From: Epinephelus fuscoguttatus
Lineage: Eukaryota > Chordata > Actinopteri > Perciformes > Serranidae
Direction: 5' to 3'
NCBI RefSeq assembly: GCF_011397635.1
Contig: NC_064772.1
Location: forward strand, 7,765,035 to 7,829,034
Length of the DNA stretch: 64,000 bases
Shown: positions 11,777 through 25,800 of the stretch, in pieces
Numbering within the stretch: position 1 is the stretch's first letter
Layout of the letters: each line of letters starts with the position of its first letter
The notes under the pieces: model-generated
Database searches by the model: none
The model's input: only the letters and a program-made list of their open reading frames with translations
Told to the model about the DNA's origin: nothing
Made by a program: the position numbers and the translations under genes

Positions 11777-13561
11777 CTGTAATGAGACACACATTTAGAA
11801 CAGATCTTTTAAACACAAACTAAGAACATGACAGTTTGCTTCAGTTTGCATTAGCACGGTAAATAATTTCTATGATATGAACTAGTGTTGACCCTAATGT
11901 TTAATACTCACTTCCATGAATCCAGGCATATCCTGTAGGATTGCCACCTTGTCGATCTGCTGCTGTCTCCTCCTCCTCATCGCCCAGGTGTTCCCTATGA
12001 TCAGCACGCAAACCACCAACATGGCTGCTGCCACAGACACTGCCACAGCTGTAAGCAGCATGGGATTATTAGCAGCTCCCTGCAGAGCACCTTGGTCTGC
12101 AGCCTTCATCAGACCTGCATCAGCTTGGACTGCAGAGTGGGGAAGAGGCTGAGATACCAACAGATCAGATATATCTGAGGACAAGCAGATAACAACTATG
12201 ACGTTTCAGAGACAGGATGATATATAATATGGTTGTGTGTGATATCTTGGTCCTGTCTGACTCCACACCTTCCAGACTAAAGAGGAAGAAGGCATCGTCT
12301 CCTTTGATGAAGTTTCTTTTTTTTAGTCTGCTGTGGCTGATGAAGGCAGTCGTTCCGTAGCCTGGGCCTCGATAGTAAAAACTGCCATCAGACTCACATA
12401 CCTTAGAGCCCACTTTCCTGGGATTATCCCAGTAGTACTCAGTGCCTGTGGAGAAACAGGTGAACTGTCAATCTCTGTTTGACCAACAAAGCAACAATAT
12501 GAGGTGAGTCGAGCTTGGTACACTAAAAGTTATCCCCCCTTCTCTTACCATCAGAGAACTTCTGGTTGGGGTCAGTGGTGACCATTTGGTGCATGTTCAT
12601 TTGCTGTCTGATGTCAGATTGCTGATCCATCAGGGCCATAGTTGCCTGCTGCCATGGACACGGCCACTTGAGTTTGTAGTCATTGGGGCCTGAAGTCAGG
12701 TGGAAGAAGGTGGCCAAGTACCCTGGATGGTTACTACTTCCATTCATGTAGACACTTACCTGCAGATCACAAAGCAGTATGAAGCAATCCCATCGGCTAT
12801 TAGTCTGATGACAAATTCAGCCTCTGGCGGCATTTCATGGGATCCGTTTTAGACATTAGATATGCAACTGATATCAGCCAAGACTTCCACTTTTGTGCAC
12901 CAGTCATTGCTTACAGCTCCATCAGCAACTTAAGACACGAGATTATAGTTGGATAGACATTTCAACTAACCTTCATTAACAGATAACTGCATATGAATGC
13001 AGATACATTCAAAAAAGCTAATAAAGCTAAATTATTGTGGGACGATAGCTAATGAGTTCCAAGATTGCATTTCGGGCAGTGTTTTCAGCCTCTTTCTCAG
13101 AGGACTCAGACTGTTGACCTGCATACAATCAAGTCGGCATGGACTGGCAGGGAAGTTTGGGCATTTTCCCTGTGGGCCTGTCTAGTGAGGACCAACCCTG
13201 GCATTATATACCCTTTGTTAACACATTATTTTGAAAAGCTGACGCAGTCATAATAATTGTATCCTTCGGCTAACTTTGCCATGCCATTTGCCTATAGAAA
13301 ATAAGTAATGTTAAAGCCTCAGTGTGTAAAAATGTTGAGTAACAGTGACATCAGCGGTCAAATTCTAGATTGCAGCGCTCACTCGCTCACCCCTCCCGTC
13401 GGGTAAGTAATGGTGGCCTCGTAGGACAAAAAGCCTTGCACTAGTTTTTCGAGTTTTTCAGGAGTATCTAGCGATGAGGTGAATATTTATTCAGGAATCT
13501 AAACCATGTTAGTGATATTATTACTTTCAATAATGTTGTTGTAAGCTACTGTCATTGCCTG

Positions 13562-13602
<41 letters not shown>

Positions 13603-13863
13603 GTCTGTCTCATGTCATACATATGTAATTTATTATGCTGATCTGTTCTGTACGACATCTATTGCATGTCTGTCCGTCCTGGAAGAGGGATCCCTCCTCA
13701 GTTGCTCTTCCTGAGGTTTCTACCGTTTTTTTCCCCCGTTAAAGGGTTTTTTTGGGGAGTTTTTCCTTATCCACTGTGAGGGTCCTAAGGACAGAGGGAT
13801 GTTGTATGCTGTAAAGCCCTGTGAGGCAAATTGTGATTTGTGATATTAGGCTTTATAAACAAA

Positions 13864-13894
<31 letters not shown>

Positions 13895-16800
13895 AGAGCG
13901 GCACGGTGGTGTGGTGGTTAGCACTCTCGCTCCCACGCCCGGGTTGCTGGTTGCTGGTTCGACAGGAATGTTAAAGATATCACTGAGGAAAACGAGGTTG
14001 ACGTGACGTGATTGAATCAGGGAATCCATGTGTCCACCACGGGAGAGGATCCTAATTGACTTTACATTGGCATTGTTTTCATGGTGGCAGCACGTAATTT
14101 CAACCCATGACATGCTGCCACCACGGAATGCGGTGTTAATAGGTCGTGGTCATTTCACGTATTTCTGTGAGATCAGGTTGGTTCTCCCCGTGTCAGCATG
14201 GGTTCTCTCCGGGCACTCCAGCTTCCTCCCACAGTCCAAAGACATGCAGATTGGGGACTAGGTTAATTGGTAACTCTAAATTGTCCGTAGGTGTGAATGT
14301 GAGTGTGAATGGTTGTCTGTCTCTATGTGTCAGCCCTGCGATAGTCTGGCGACCTGTCCAGGGTGTACCCTGCCTCTCGCCCGATGTCAGCTGGGATAGG
14401 CTCCAGCCCCCCCACGACCCTCAAGAGGATGAAGCGGTTAGAAGATGAATGAATGAATGAATGAATGATTGATTGATTGAGTGTTTTATTTCTAATTGTT
14501 TTGGTAACATGAGCAAAAATTAGGACAGTAATGCTAAAATAACACGTTTTATGTGATAGTCATGGCACAGTGCGGCAAATGATTTTAAAATATCAGATTG
14601 AATTAGCCTACCTGTCTAGCAGAAAGCAGGCAACCTCTGCATCCCTTGTGAAATCCTTCTCCTTCAGGAGTTCTTTCCACGACTGGAATAAGCAACGCTG
14701 ATATTCACTCGCGTTTGTCCCACCCTCACTTATCTGATCTTTTTCTTTTATTTGGTGGCGTGGTTTCCCTCTTACGGGGCAAAACATGTGTGTGGTCCTC
14801 CATTTAAAATGCGACAGAATCATAAAAGTACAAAGCAGGTTCACGCAGAAGCGCCCCGGATTGAGCTTCACCTTCTCTGTCTCCAGTGACGGCAAGTTGT
14901 AGATAAACGTGAAAGGCGAAGCGTGTATATCCCTTTCGGCCACTGTATTCAAATATGGCACCCAAGAAGGCAGCCTCCAGCATACCGCACCCTGCTTGTG
15001 TATATATAGAGAAATCATTCTGAGCCTATGAGAAAGCTTCCATTTGTATGTGAATTGCATTACACTTTAGTTAATATATATTTATGAAAGCAATAGTTGA
15101 TATTTGCTAATAAACAACCACGTAAATTACACATTGTAACTTTAAAGTACTGTACAAGCATGTGCTAGTAATTTTAGTTCATTGACCATTAACGTAACAC
15201 CTCCTTAGAACAGATGTTGTTCAGTTATAGCAACTAGAACTACAATAGGTGTGTCAAGCTTTGGATTTCTTCAGCACCGAGATAATCAGATATTTAAAAG
15301 GCATTTACCTGGAAGGAGTAACCTGCTGGTGACAGAAAGCGAGGGCTGTACATTTGTTTTCCTGCTGGTGTGGTGGCTAGCAGGCCCCTGATGTTGCGTA
15401 TGTGCCAGGTGTGTTGAGGACACTTGGTGGATGACAGATTAATGTCATCCAGAGAGAGACCTCCTTTTGAGGGTTTCTTTCCCCTCACACCCTCAAAAAC
15501 CACACGGGCCTTCTGTGTCATATTCAGATTGATGTTATGCAGTTCCCAGGAGCCCTTGACACCTCCTGTAAAGAGCACAGATAAAATAGAGATGAAACAC
15601 TAATTTAAAAACATGGTTGGGGTTGTAGGTAAAATATTTGAGTTCTTGATTTTAGCTGAGCTGATCTATTCTTACTATATATTATATTTGTTTTTATTTG
15701 ATACATGCTTTGAGTGTTATCAGTCCATTTAATGGTCATTATCAGTTGTCAGGGGCATAGAGTTGAGGTAGTGTGTCCTATCTTCTCTATTTATGTTTAC
15801 TCTTAGTGGTGACCTCTAGTGGCCATAGATGTAATGTCATAAAACAAAAACCAATCTCTTCAAAAGACAGTAGCTGTATTCTGAATACCAGCAATTAAAA
15901 TCGTAATGGAATACAGATACTCATGTTTTGTATTTTAAATACATAACGCTGTTACTTGTGTTCTGTTACCCTCTGACCCTGGCTGTTTCTGCCCCTTGTG
16001 AAACCAGGAGCTTTTGAACTGCCATGACTAATTAAATTTATGTTACATACCTTAGGTCAAAACAGTTGTACTTAATTTAATCCAAACCATGATCTCTTCC
16101 TTAACCTGACCTGTAGTTTTAGCGCATAAACCTAATAAAACTTAAAGTGAAATCTAACAAAACTGTTCTCAACGAAAATTATAACATGAACCAAACCAAC
16201 TCGTGTGGGTTGAAGCCCAAAACTGGCCCATCTGATATCATCACATAAAATACTGACCCTAAGCCTGAGTCTGACCAAATGAAACCCTCCAAAAAGCACT
16301 GGTCGGGCTGTAATGGCTGGGACACACCGGCTGTGTGGCAGAAAAGGGATCAGCTTGGTGGATCACTGAATCTGCACACTGTATTTCCCCACCAGAGAAG
16401 GTCTCTGCTCCGGCCCGGAGGAAGGACAGAGAGCCTAGGACTGAGCCTGGCTGCTTTCAGTGCAACCTGCTGGGCTTTGGGTTGAGAACTGTAACTACAA
16501 CCATTTCATAGCTTTTGATGTGCACATTCTGGCCCACTGGTAGGTGCACTTTACCCCATCTGAAGCACTTTAATGGTAGCGACAACAACTGATAATGGCC
16601 ATTTAATGGTCTGATAACATTCGTAAAGGATGTTGTTGAAAAATGAGGGACTGCAGGTGAACACAGGGGCAGTCAAAGTGTTGCTCTGAGCCGCTGATGT
16701 CACAAACTTCCAAATTGTGCATACGGAGGCTTTAATGATAACAACATTGTACATCACACACGACATGTAATATTTCATTTGTTACCTGAAATTCTCTTGA

Positions 16801-19800
16801 AGAGCTTTAGTTTACCGCTGGGGTTGGCCTTGTCATACTGTCGCACCTGGATATTGAGAACATCATCAGCTGCCCCGCTGTTATAGAGGAAGAACTGCAG
16901 ACACTGGGCACCAGGTTTGGGGTAAAGCCAACGACTCTCCAGGACAGCACGGGCACCACGTGTAGCAGAGGCTGTGCTGAAGTGCATGAAGTAGCCTTTT
17001 CCTGAAGGAGACAACAGTTCAGTAATGTTGGGCCTCAGAAGTTTGTCATGTTACATTTTATGGTACCATATCCAAGGACCGACTTTATTATTGTCAATTC
17101 AGCAAAGTCTGGAGCATATCCCAGCTGACATTGGGCAAGAGGTGGGGTACACCCTGGACAGGTCGCCAGACTATCGCAGGGCCAACATACAGAGACAGAC
17201 AACCATTCACACTCACATTCACACCTACCTCAGTGGGTCACCAATTAAACTGCTTATCTTTGGTCTGTGGGAGGAAGCCAGAGTACCCAGAGAAGGCCCA
17301 CGCTGACATGGGGAGAACATGCAAGCTCTACATAGAAGGGCTTCCCCACCCTGGATTCGAATCACCCACCCTGGATTCAAATCAGGAACCCTCTTGCTGT
17401 GAGGCCAGAATGCTAACCACTGCACCACCGTGCTGCCACCATTAGTAACATTTGTTACTCACATGATGTAACTTCACTGGTATTGCATGATACCAATACT
17501 AGCACACTACATTGTTACTAAAACAACTTGATCAACTTTTGGTTTCACAAGGAACACAAACAGTGGTCTCCAAGGTGAAAGTCTGGAGTTTGTTTGACCT
17601 ATTCATCTCCATTCCAATGGCGGTTTTGGGCGGGGGCCAGCAGGGGCCAGTGCCCCCGTAACTCCGAATCCGCCCCCCCCTGTGGCCCCCCCGCCGAGGA
17701 GTGGAGGGGGAATGCGGAACTAAATCGTCTCAACAGATTGCCGGTCGGACCACTTAAAGAGGCGCACCCAGTGAATCATGCAGAATACACCACACAACAA
17801 GGAAAAGGGCCTGAGTTTTCTAGTGTTTAAATACAGTGTTTCCCATACATTGACTAATTTGCCCTGCCACAGTCTCCAAAAATTGGCCAGATATAAAATG
17901 CCTCCGGTAAATGAACGTCACTCTGTAGCGCACTGGTTGGAGTGCCTCCTGAGAATTCTTCGGCTCCCCCCTCCCTCCAGTTTGCATGTTCTCCCCGTGT
18001 CAGCGTGGGTTCTCTCCGGGCACTCCGGCTTCCTCCCACAGTCCAAAGACATGCAGATTGGGGACTAGGTTAATTGATAACTCTAAATTGTCCGTAGGTG
18101 TGACTGTGAGCGTGAATGGTTGTTTGTCTCTATGTGTCAGCCCTGCGATAGTCTGGCGACCTGTCCAGGGTGTACCCTGCCTCTCGCCCGATGTCAGCTG
18201 GGATAGGCTCCAGCCCCCCCGCGACCCTCAAGAGGATGAAGCGGTTAGAGGACCCCCTCCCTCCCCCTCCCCCTTCCCGGCCTCACCACAGACGTCGCTC
18301 TCCTAGCGCTAATGTGAGCCTGAGTTGATAGAGCAGACCGCATTTCTAAGCGGAATATTGAGGAATACTGACATCCACTTCGTGAGCATTCTTGAAAACA
18401 CCCAGAAAACATCAGTAGAGAATTGTGTGGCTGTATTTAAGACAACTCTGAGCCTGCACGGCAACATACAGCACCATTGAGGTAAGCTCTGAAAACTTTT
18501 TCCTTTTCATTTGACTCATGCCTGTCACATCATGTTGATGTAGTGATGTGAAATACGATCCGGAGTTTTCATGGGTCTTTTATTTTGAAAATCGACCGGA
18601 TACTCTCGTCTTTTCTGTGCCTGACTTCCTGTTTGACTCATTTGGTCTGTGCAAATTGACGCGTCGTCAGAAATAGACGCGGCGCGTAATTTTAGCGGAG
18701 CGGAGCGCCGAGCCGCTTCTAGGCCGCGGCTGGTGGAGCAGCTTCTTGAATGGCTGCTATTAGCTCCAGCACCCGCGCCTCGGCCAGATCGCGCACGCCA
18801 CGGATCCAGTGGGTTGCCATAAATGGGCCTGTCCCAGAGACATTCAACTACCAGAGGGCTTTTGAAATGCTCTGATTCAGGGTGCTGTACTTGCAAATCG
18901 AGAGGGAGGGAGGAAAGCAGTAATTTGTGCCTGTTTGTGTGTAATTTATTTGAATCTCACCTTTTGTTTTCCTTTCGTTTTGCGTATTTTGTATTGTTTT
19001 GCGTATCTGTAACTGAACTTGTGAGTGTGAGAATTTTAAAAGAATATTTTGTCTGCACATGATTTTAAATATTAAAATAGCCCTCCAGAGGCAGATCAGT
19101 ACGTCAGTCATTTTTCTTTTGATTACTGAAATGTTTAACCACTAATCCTTAGCCGTATTTTAAGTGTAACCCTTCACCATAACATACCACTAGTGTTTTT
19201 ATCAGTAAAAATGGAACATTTTTCACACATAAAAAGCACAAAGATGTTGAAATCTAGGCATATTCTGCCATCATAACTTTACTCTCAGAATTCACCAGAT
19301 TGATGCCTTTAAATCAAATACAAAATTTTCTCCCGGGGGAGCATGCCCCTGGACCCCCTTACACATATATATCTTATTGTTCAGACTTAGATATTTGACC
19401 GTATTTGTATGTGCCCCTGTATCAAAAGGACTGGCCCTAGCTTGCCCCCCCCACCCATTGAAACTGGCCTAGAACCACCACTACTCCACTCCCACCCACC
19501 CTATGTGGACTTTCTTGCTCTTTATATGGTAGTTGCCCAGAGCATCAAGAAATGTAGCTGCCCGTCGCTGCCACTAAAAAATGTGCACCTGTCTCTGAGG
19601 CTGAAAGGCCACTGACCAAGAGTCAGTGTTTGACGTGTTGGGAATGAGACTGGGTTACTATTTCCCTAAAATTGAGAGTTCTGGATATTTCATAACATAT
19701 CTGGTATCCTGGAAGTGTTCGGAGTAAGGCTGTTCTCACAAACAGTGTGTGTGATTCCCTACAAAAAATAACGCAGCCAAATTCATACATATCCCAGATG

Positions 19801-22800
19801 TTTCGAAAGGCTGCAATCACATGACCAATGCACTGACAGGAGTAAACGAGGGAAGTTAGGGTCGTGGATGGGTCACAAAAACCTGGACTTTCCCCCCAGA
19901 CTTTCCCCTGGAGTCATATGTTTGGAACGGTGTGAACTTTGAGTCATTTTATTTTAGATTATTTTTGGGCACTTTTGCCCTTGATGATAAGACATCTGTA
20001 GATAGACAGGAAAGGTGGGAGGGAGGGGGGATGATATGCAGCAAAGGGCAACAGGTCAGAATCGAACGTGTGCTGCTGCAAAGGATATAGCCTATATGGG
20101 GCACACACTCCACCAGGTGAGCTACAGGTGCCTCTGAGTCATTTCAAGGTATTTTCCTAAACCTAACCTTCATAACTTTACATAAGGTATGTAACTGTAT
20201 GTTTAGGACCTAAAGTCATTTGTGGGGCACTAATTCGTACAATATCTTAAGAACCATTCTATGAGAATGCTTTGTTGGAGTCTACAGTAGATTTTAAAAT
20301 GAATGTCCAGGACATTATAAAAGGTCCAACTCCATAACAAGCATTTGTTGTGATTGACTGTCACCTTTGCACTGTCCCATGTTGGAGAAGTCAGTCTGAG
20401 GCCCTCCACGGGCACTACTACGTTTTTCCCACTTTGCATGGCCAGGAGCCTGAATCATCCCACAAATGTTCTCCTCCTCAAAGTCACAGCTGTCCACAAA
20501 GGTAGAAGACTTGGCTGCGGAGAGGAAACAGACACTTCAATGCAGTGCTTGATAACTGAAGGGAAGGTACTGCATGTAGAGAGCAAAAATACCACCACAC
20601 AAATATGGTTACATTGTCTCGCAACAGAAGTTAATCTGGACCCAGAAGAACACTAAACAGACAAGAGCTGGCAACCCTTGGCAGAAAGACAATGAAAACT
20701 TTATTGATAAGAGAGGCTGTGACGATAAATAAATGATCATTGAGGTTGTGAGGTTTGATGAATTAGAGGTTATTGTCAAAGATTATTGATATATATTATC
20801 ATCATCTCCTGCAAGATAAACTCTGACCTGTCTTGTACCTCTGTGGGATTAAAATATATTTTATTTTATGAGCTGATTTAGTTTATGGATTGTTCAAACA
20901 CGCAAAGTGCAAGTTTAATGTCTGATTTATTGTTTGATGGACACAATGACGGGCTGACATGACTCACTGCAGTTATAAAGACGGTTGAGCTTGGTTAGGT
21001 CACTAGCACTGAACCCCATCCTCTGACCAATCACATCCATGAACTGGGGGATCTTGGTGACGATGGTGGGCTTGGAGCTGATGCTGAAGGATGTCTTGGC
21101 GTAGTGCATGACAGAGCCGTAGTCGTAGGGAACGCCGAGAGCGCTGGACACTGTGTCATTGTATTTTATGAAGTTGTGCTCTTTACCTGGGGAATGCAGT
21201 TTTTGTTTTTTTAACAAGACTAGATGGACCAACAGTATTGCAAACTACTTCCCCACTATGATAAAAATGTATTCAGATAGAAGGCATGTATTTGGAGAAA
21301 AACACAGGAGATAATAAATACTTTCATTCACTGTCTGAAGTTACTACATAAAGTTTCACTGATCATTGATCAGTGTTACCTGATTTGATGTTTTCCCACA
21401 TGATGGTGATGTAATCATCACGGTCAGCTCTGGACTGCTCGTGCCAGAAGCCCAGAGCGTGCAGGAACTCATGCTCAACAATTCCTAGACTATCACAGTT
21501 TTTACCAATGGACAGCTGCTGCTTCCCCACACGCTGGTTGCCTACATGGGAGGAGCATCTATACAGAGAGGGGAAGTGAGACACACTTTTTAATGAGTGG
21601 TCCTTAAAGCTGCAGGAGAAGGTCAGCATTCAAAAGCTTTAGTTCAGAACTGGCCTCAGTGTCAGAAGACTGATATTTGTGCAAAAACCTAAACTAACAG
21701 TACATTACACTTCAATTAACGCTGCATATTTTTAAGGTTTTTATTGAAATTCTCTGTGGCTTAAAGCAGTAAAATACACTTTGTTTTACCCAACTGACCC
21801 TTTGCTAAGCCCCACCCCTTTGCGTTAGACTGTCAAGCTGTCATAGAGCCCGCCTTTCACCAACTGCACGCCATATGGAAATAATATCCAAAGTTTGGCC
21901 TGCGTTTGAAGGCGGGACTCAGCAAAGAGTCAGTTGGAGACAGCAGATCAAAGTGTTAAAACACAGACACGGAACAACATTACGATTTATTGGTAATCCT
22001 GTTTGTGGTCACCCAACAACCACAAGTCCAATATTCACTCTTTTTTATTTCTTTATTTATTTTAGCTCTGATAAGGTCTCTATCAACCCCTGAGAAAAAT
22101 ATTGCTCCACCTGACACCTCATTCACTTGCTGGTGGCTTACTTTGTCTACTGGGCAGGTAATGTGTAAGGCGTGTGCTGTAAAACCAAAACAACCAAAGC
22201 AAACCCATCCTCATACCTAAACAGCAGAATAGGTCATTTTCCAGTGTTTCCCAAAATGAGACATATGTAACTGGTAACAGTCACAGGTTTAAACAAGTGG
22301 TTAATGTTGTGAAACAGTCAGTTACTTAGTATCTTTAAAGTTTTAAAATGATTTAGGTCAGGTTTTGTGCTTAACTTAAAATAACTTAGTGTTGACTAAG
22401 TGAAAGTCCCTTGTTTGTTTGACCCACCCTTCCATCCCGACCTCATCCCTGCACAGACTTTGTTTCATACTACGTCACAGATGATTCAGAAAGGTTGTGT
22501 CCAGGCGGTTACTTTAGAATCACGAAAAACTGCAGCTTGATTTGTTACATCATTTTTCCAATGATCATTTTAACTCAAACCATTATCTCTACCTAATGCT
22601 AATCAAGTGCTTTTTGTGCCCAACCTATCCAAACTGCAACCACAGCATTGTCATAGAAAACAGCGAGACAAGAATGTTTCAAACAGCTTGGGAGAGTTTT
22701 GCAAAACTAAGCTTACCACCTAGACACGACCGTTCAGAGAGAAAACAGCTCACTTTAGAGTCATTTCCTGTATCTTTGTCATGTGGGTTTTGCCACTGCC

Positions 22801-25800
22801 CCGTGGCGGAGAGTGGCGGTCTTGAGGCTGTTCACTCCAGTGAAAGAAGTAAATGTGAACACAGGCTCTGACCGATTCTTTCACTTCATAGTCACCAAGG
22901 TAAATTATGGACCAATTTTTGGCAAGCTACATATCTTTTGAACATTCTGACACTATAGTAGCATGTTTATATAAAAAACCCAAAACAAATAAGGAGAAAA
23001 CTAACTTTGAACCCAGTGCAACATTGTATCAGCTGTTGCTAAATCTCATGAGAGTGTGTTGCTGAGACATGAGACGTGTCTTGAACAAATATTAAGCTAA
23101 CAGATAAAAACAAGCTACAAAATAAGGAGCAAAAATCAAATTCATAATGTACAGTATCTAGTGTTGTATTATGTTGAATCTGCTTTCATCCAGCCACACT
23201 ACGTTTACACCACTTCCAAATGAGTTGGGGCAGCTGCGCGCACTTAGAGGACTTGAAATGTATAGCCTACTATCTTATACAACTAGCGCTACTTTTAATG
23301 CGTCATCTTTTGTTGTAGACCAGCGGTTCTCGACCTCTTCTGACCCCTAACTTGATACACATTAGGTCACTTTCCCTCCAGGAACCTCCATCTAAAAAGA
23401 TTCTGGGTCTGGATTCTGGCCCCAGATCTAAAAAAAAACTCCTGGAACTAATAATGTATAATTTTGGTCATGCATTTAAACTCTCACAAATGACATAGTT
23501 GTTCAAAAATGCAAATTTTGGGCCCTCTGTGTCATTCAAGCAGCGCATTTTATGTGATAACGTGCAAAAGACAGCAAGCGCATCAGTAATCACTTTGATG
23601 TTATAGCTGGTACAGGTGGAGCTCATTTTAATGACTTTATATACTGCTGGGTACTTTAATCTATAATAATCCATCATTATTTATTAGTTAATGATATTTT
23701 GTATTTATGATCTGAGTCTTCAAAATATCAAAAGCAGACAATAAATGTAGTGCAGTAAAAAGTTTCCCTCTGAGATGTAGAGGAGTAGAAGTATAAAGAA
23801 CCATAAAATGAAACAAAAAAAAAGCTTGTTCATTAAAAAAATATTCCGGGGGGAGGTTCCCCTCGGACCCTCCTACAGAGGTCTGGGCTAAACCCCACAT
23901 GTCCTCAAATCCTAGAAACACCCCTGATCATTATAGTCGCACTTGTGAGTCTTCCTCACATTGGGCTCGCTGCTACAGGGAATTAAATAGTAAAAAATAA
24001 ATTATTTCTCCATTTTTCTGGGGACCCCCTGGAACTCCCTTTGCGACCCCTGGCTGAGAACTACTGTTACAGGATAGCTTTGAATGTATCACCTGACTTT
24101 CCTCTTTGCTTCTGTCATAATTATTACGGCCACTAGAGGTCGCCACCTAACAGTGAACAGAGATATGGTCTGCTTGCACAGACGACCTACACGGCCTTCA
24201 TGGGGGGAGGATGGTTTGAATAAACACTGACATAGCGAACAGAGCAGCTCACCCGCTCCCTTTGTACACAGAGATGTAGTTCTTCTCTTTTTTCCATGGT
24301 GTGAAGTCAAGGCAGGTCTTCAGTCTGTACTGGTCAAATGCCTTCAGGATCACTCCCTTTGCATTCATCTCTACATGTTACAAAGTGTAACACAAAGAAA
24401 CAGATGAAATAGCCCCCTAATTTGGTGCATAACCATACTGTAAATGTAAATACTGTGAATGTGAGTTTCCATAATAATGCAGTGTCTTACCCAGGCTGTC
24501 CTCTAGGTAGTAGGGAACGGTTGTTGGCCAGCGATACTTGTCTCCTATGATGGTGTTTCTGAATGTCTGATAGGAATGAAGACAACAATGCATATGCAAT
24601 AGAGATGAATAAAGAAGAGAAGAGAGCGATCTCTCTTCAGTGATCTAACTTAAACCTTATGTTTTCAAATTGCTTGCGTTCCGTAATGGCCATGCAAATT
24701 AGATAACCTTCAAGCCAAACAGGTAACCCATCCTGTTAGAACACTTCAACATCTGTTAGTTTGTAGTAGTATAAAACTGATCCTGTCAGCCAGGGGAATT
24801 ATTACTCAGTGGCTTTCCAAACAATCAATTGAAAAATGAGACACAAAATGAGACCTGAGACCAATGAAGTTGTATTATCTCTCAGTGCTGAAATAACAAC
24901 ATCTCTACATGGACATTATTTTAATTATTCAAAGATTTTATCATCACATTAATACTGTTCAAATTACCCAGCTTTATTTCCTGCATATACAGCTCAAATA
25001 CAGAATTGGAATTGTGTCTTAATTCTTAGTGCACCACGGGGCATTTTGAGGACAGAAAAAGATTTTTACATATCGTAAATGGTATTTTTGTGGATAAATT
25101 GCTAAACGGTTGCTTTGCCACCGTGTTCTTGAAAGCTGGCACAGAAAAGGCACAAGAGTAGCACCCATTGCCTGACCTCATGTTTTCCAGGACGTAAAAG
25201 AAGCAGCATGTGTACAGCGTCTTAAGTTGAGTTTTTGTCGGATACATGGATGAATTACTGAACGGGCCTACTGCAGGCCCAGGGGCCCATCAAATTAACA
25301 TGAATCAACCAGAAAGAGACTCAAAATGAGAAAAACAGACACAAAATGACAACAAAGGGAAACAAACCCACAAAAAAGATGCAAGACAACTACAGAAAGA
25401 TGCAAAATCACCACAAAGTCTGTGCGTCTTGCTCCTGTGTATGAGAGGTCGCGGGCCCTTTGCATATCTGTGCTCAGGGACCCATGTTGGTTTGAAAGAG
25501 CCACAATGGACAAGGAGCTGATTCATGAATTCAAATGAAGATACATTCACATTCCATCCCAGAAACCTAAACAAGGTGGCAGCTGGCTGGAAAGAGAACG
25601 CCAGAAAGCTGAAGGTTTCTGGTGAATAACCATCACTGATTACAACCTACTAACTGTTAGCTGTATGTCATTTCCAGTAAATGTAGAAAGATAGTACTCG
25701 CTTGTCTTTGAAAGTTACGTCTTCAGTCGAGCTGATTAAAGTTGTTGTTTTCATGTTTTGTCTAGTTTAATTGTTGACATGTAAAGCACTTTGTAACTCT

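Larger units (their letters stand above)
13312..15145. mobile_element. Composite TIR-bounded element in a meprin intron
   Basis: Imperfect ends 'ttaaagcctcagtgtgtaa' (13312) and the mirrored 'ttacacattgtaactttaa' (to about 15145) bound 1.8 kb. Inside, in order, are a (CT)n run, a repeat tail, a SINE copy and a 150-codon minus-strand ORF. The nested items look like later insertions. The ends match loosely, so the outer boundary is tentative. Confidence 0.4.

Noticed and set aside
11894..12184. Separate small membrane-protein gene
   Set aside because: The hydrophobic ORF joins meprin exon 13 in exact phase through a canonical acceptor, so it is the meprin anchor exon.
18260..18860. GC-rich segment as a CpG-island promoter
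   Set aside because: Inside a hAT-like relic within a meprin intron. No exon with a donor follows on either strand that fits a known gene.
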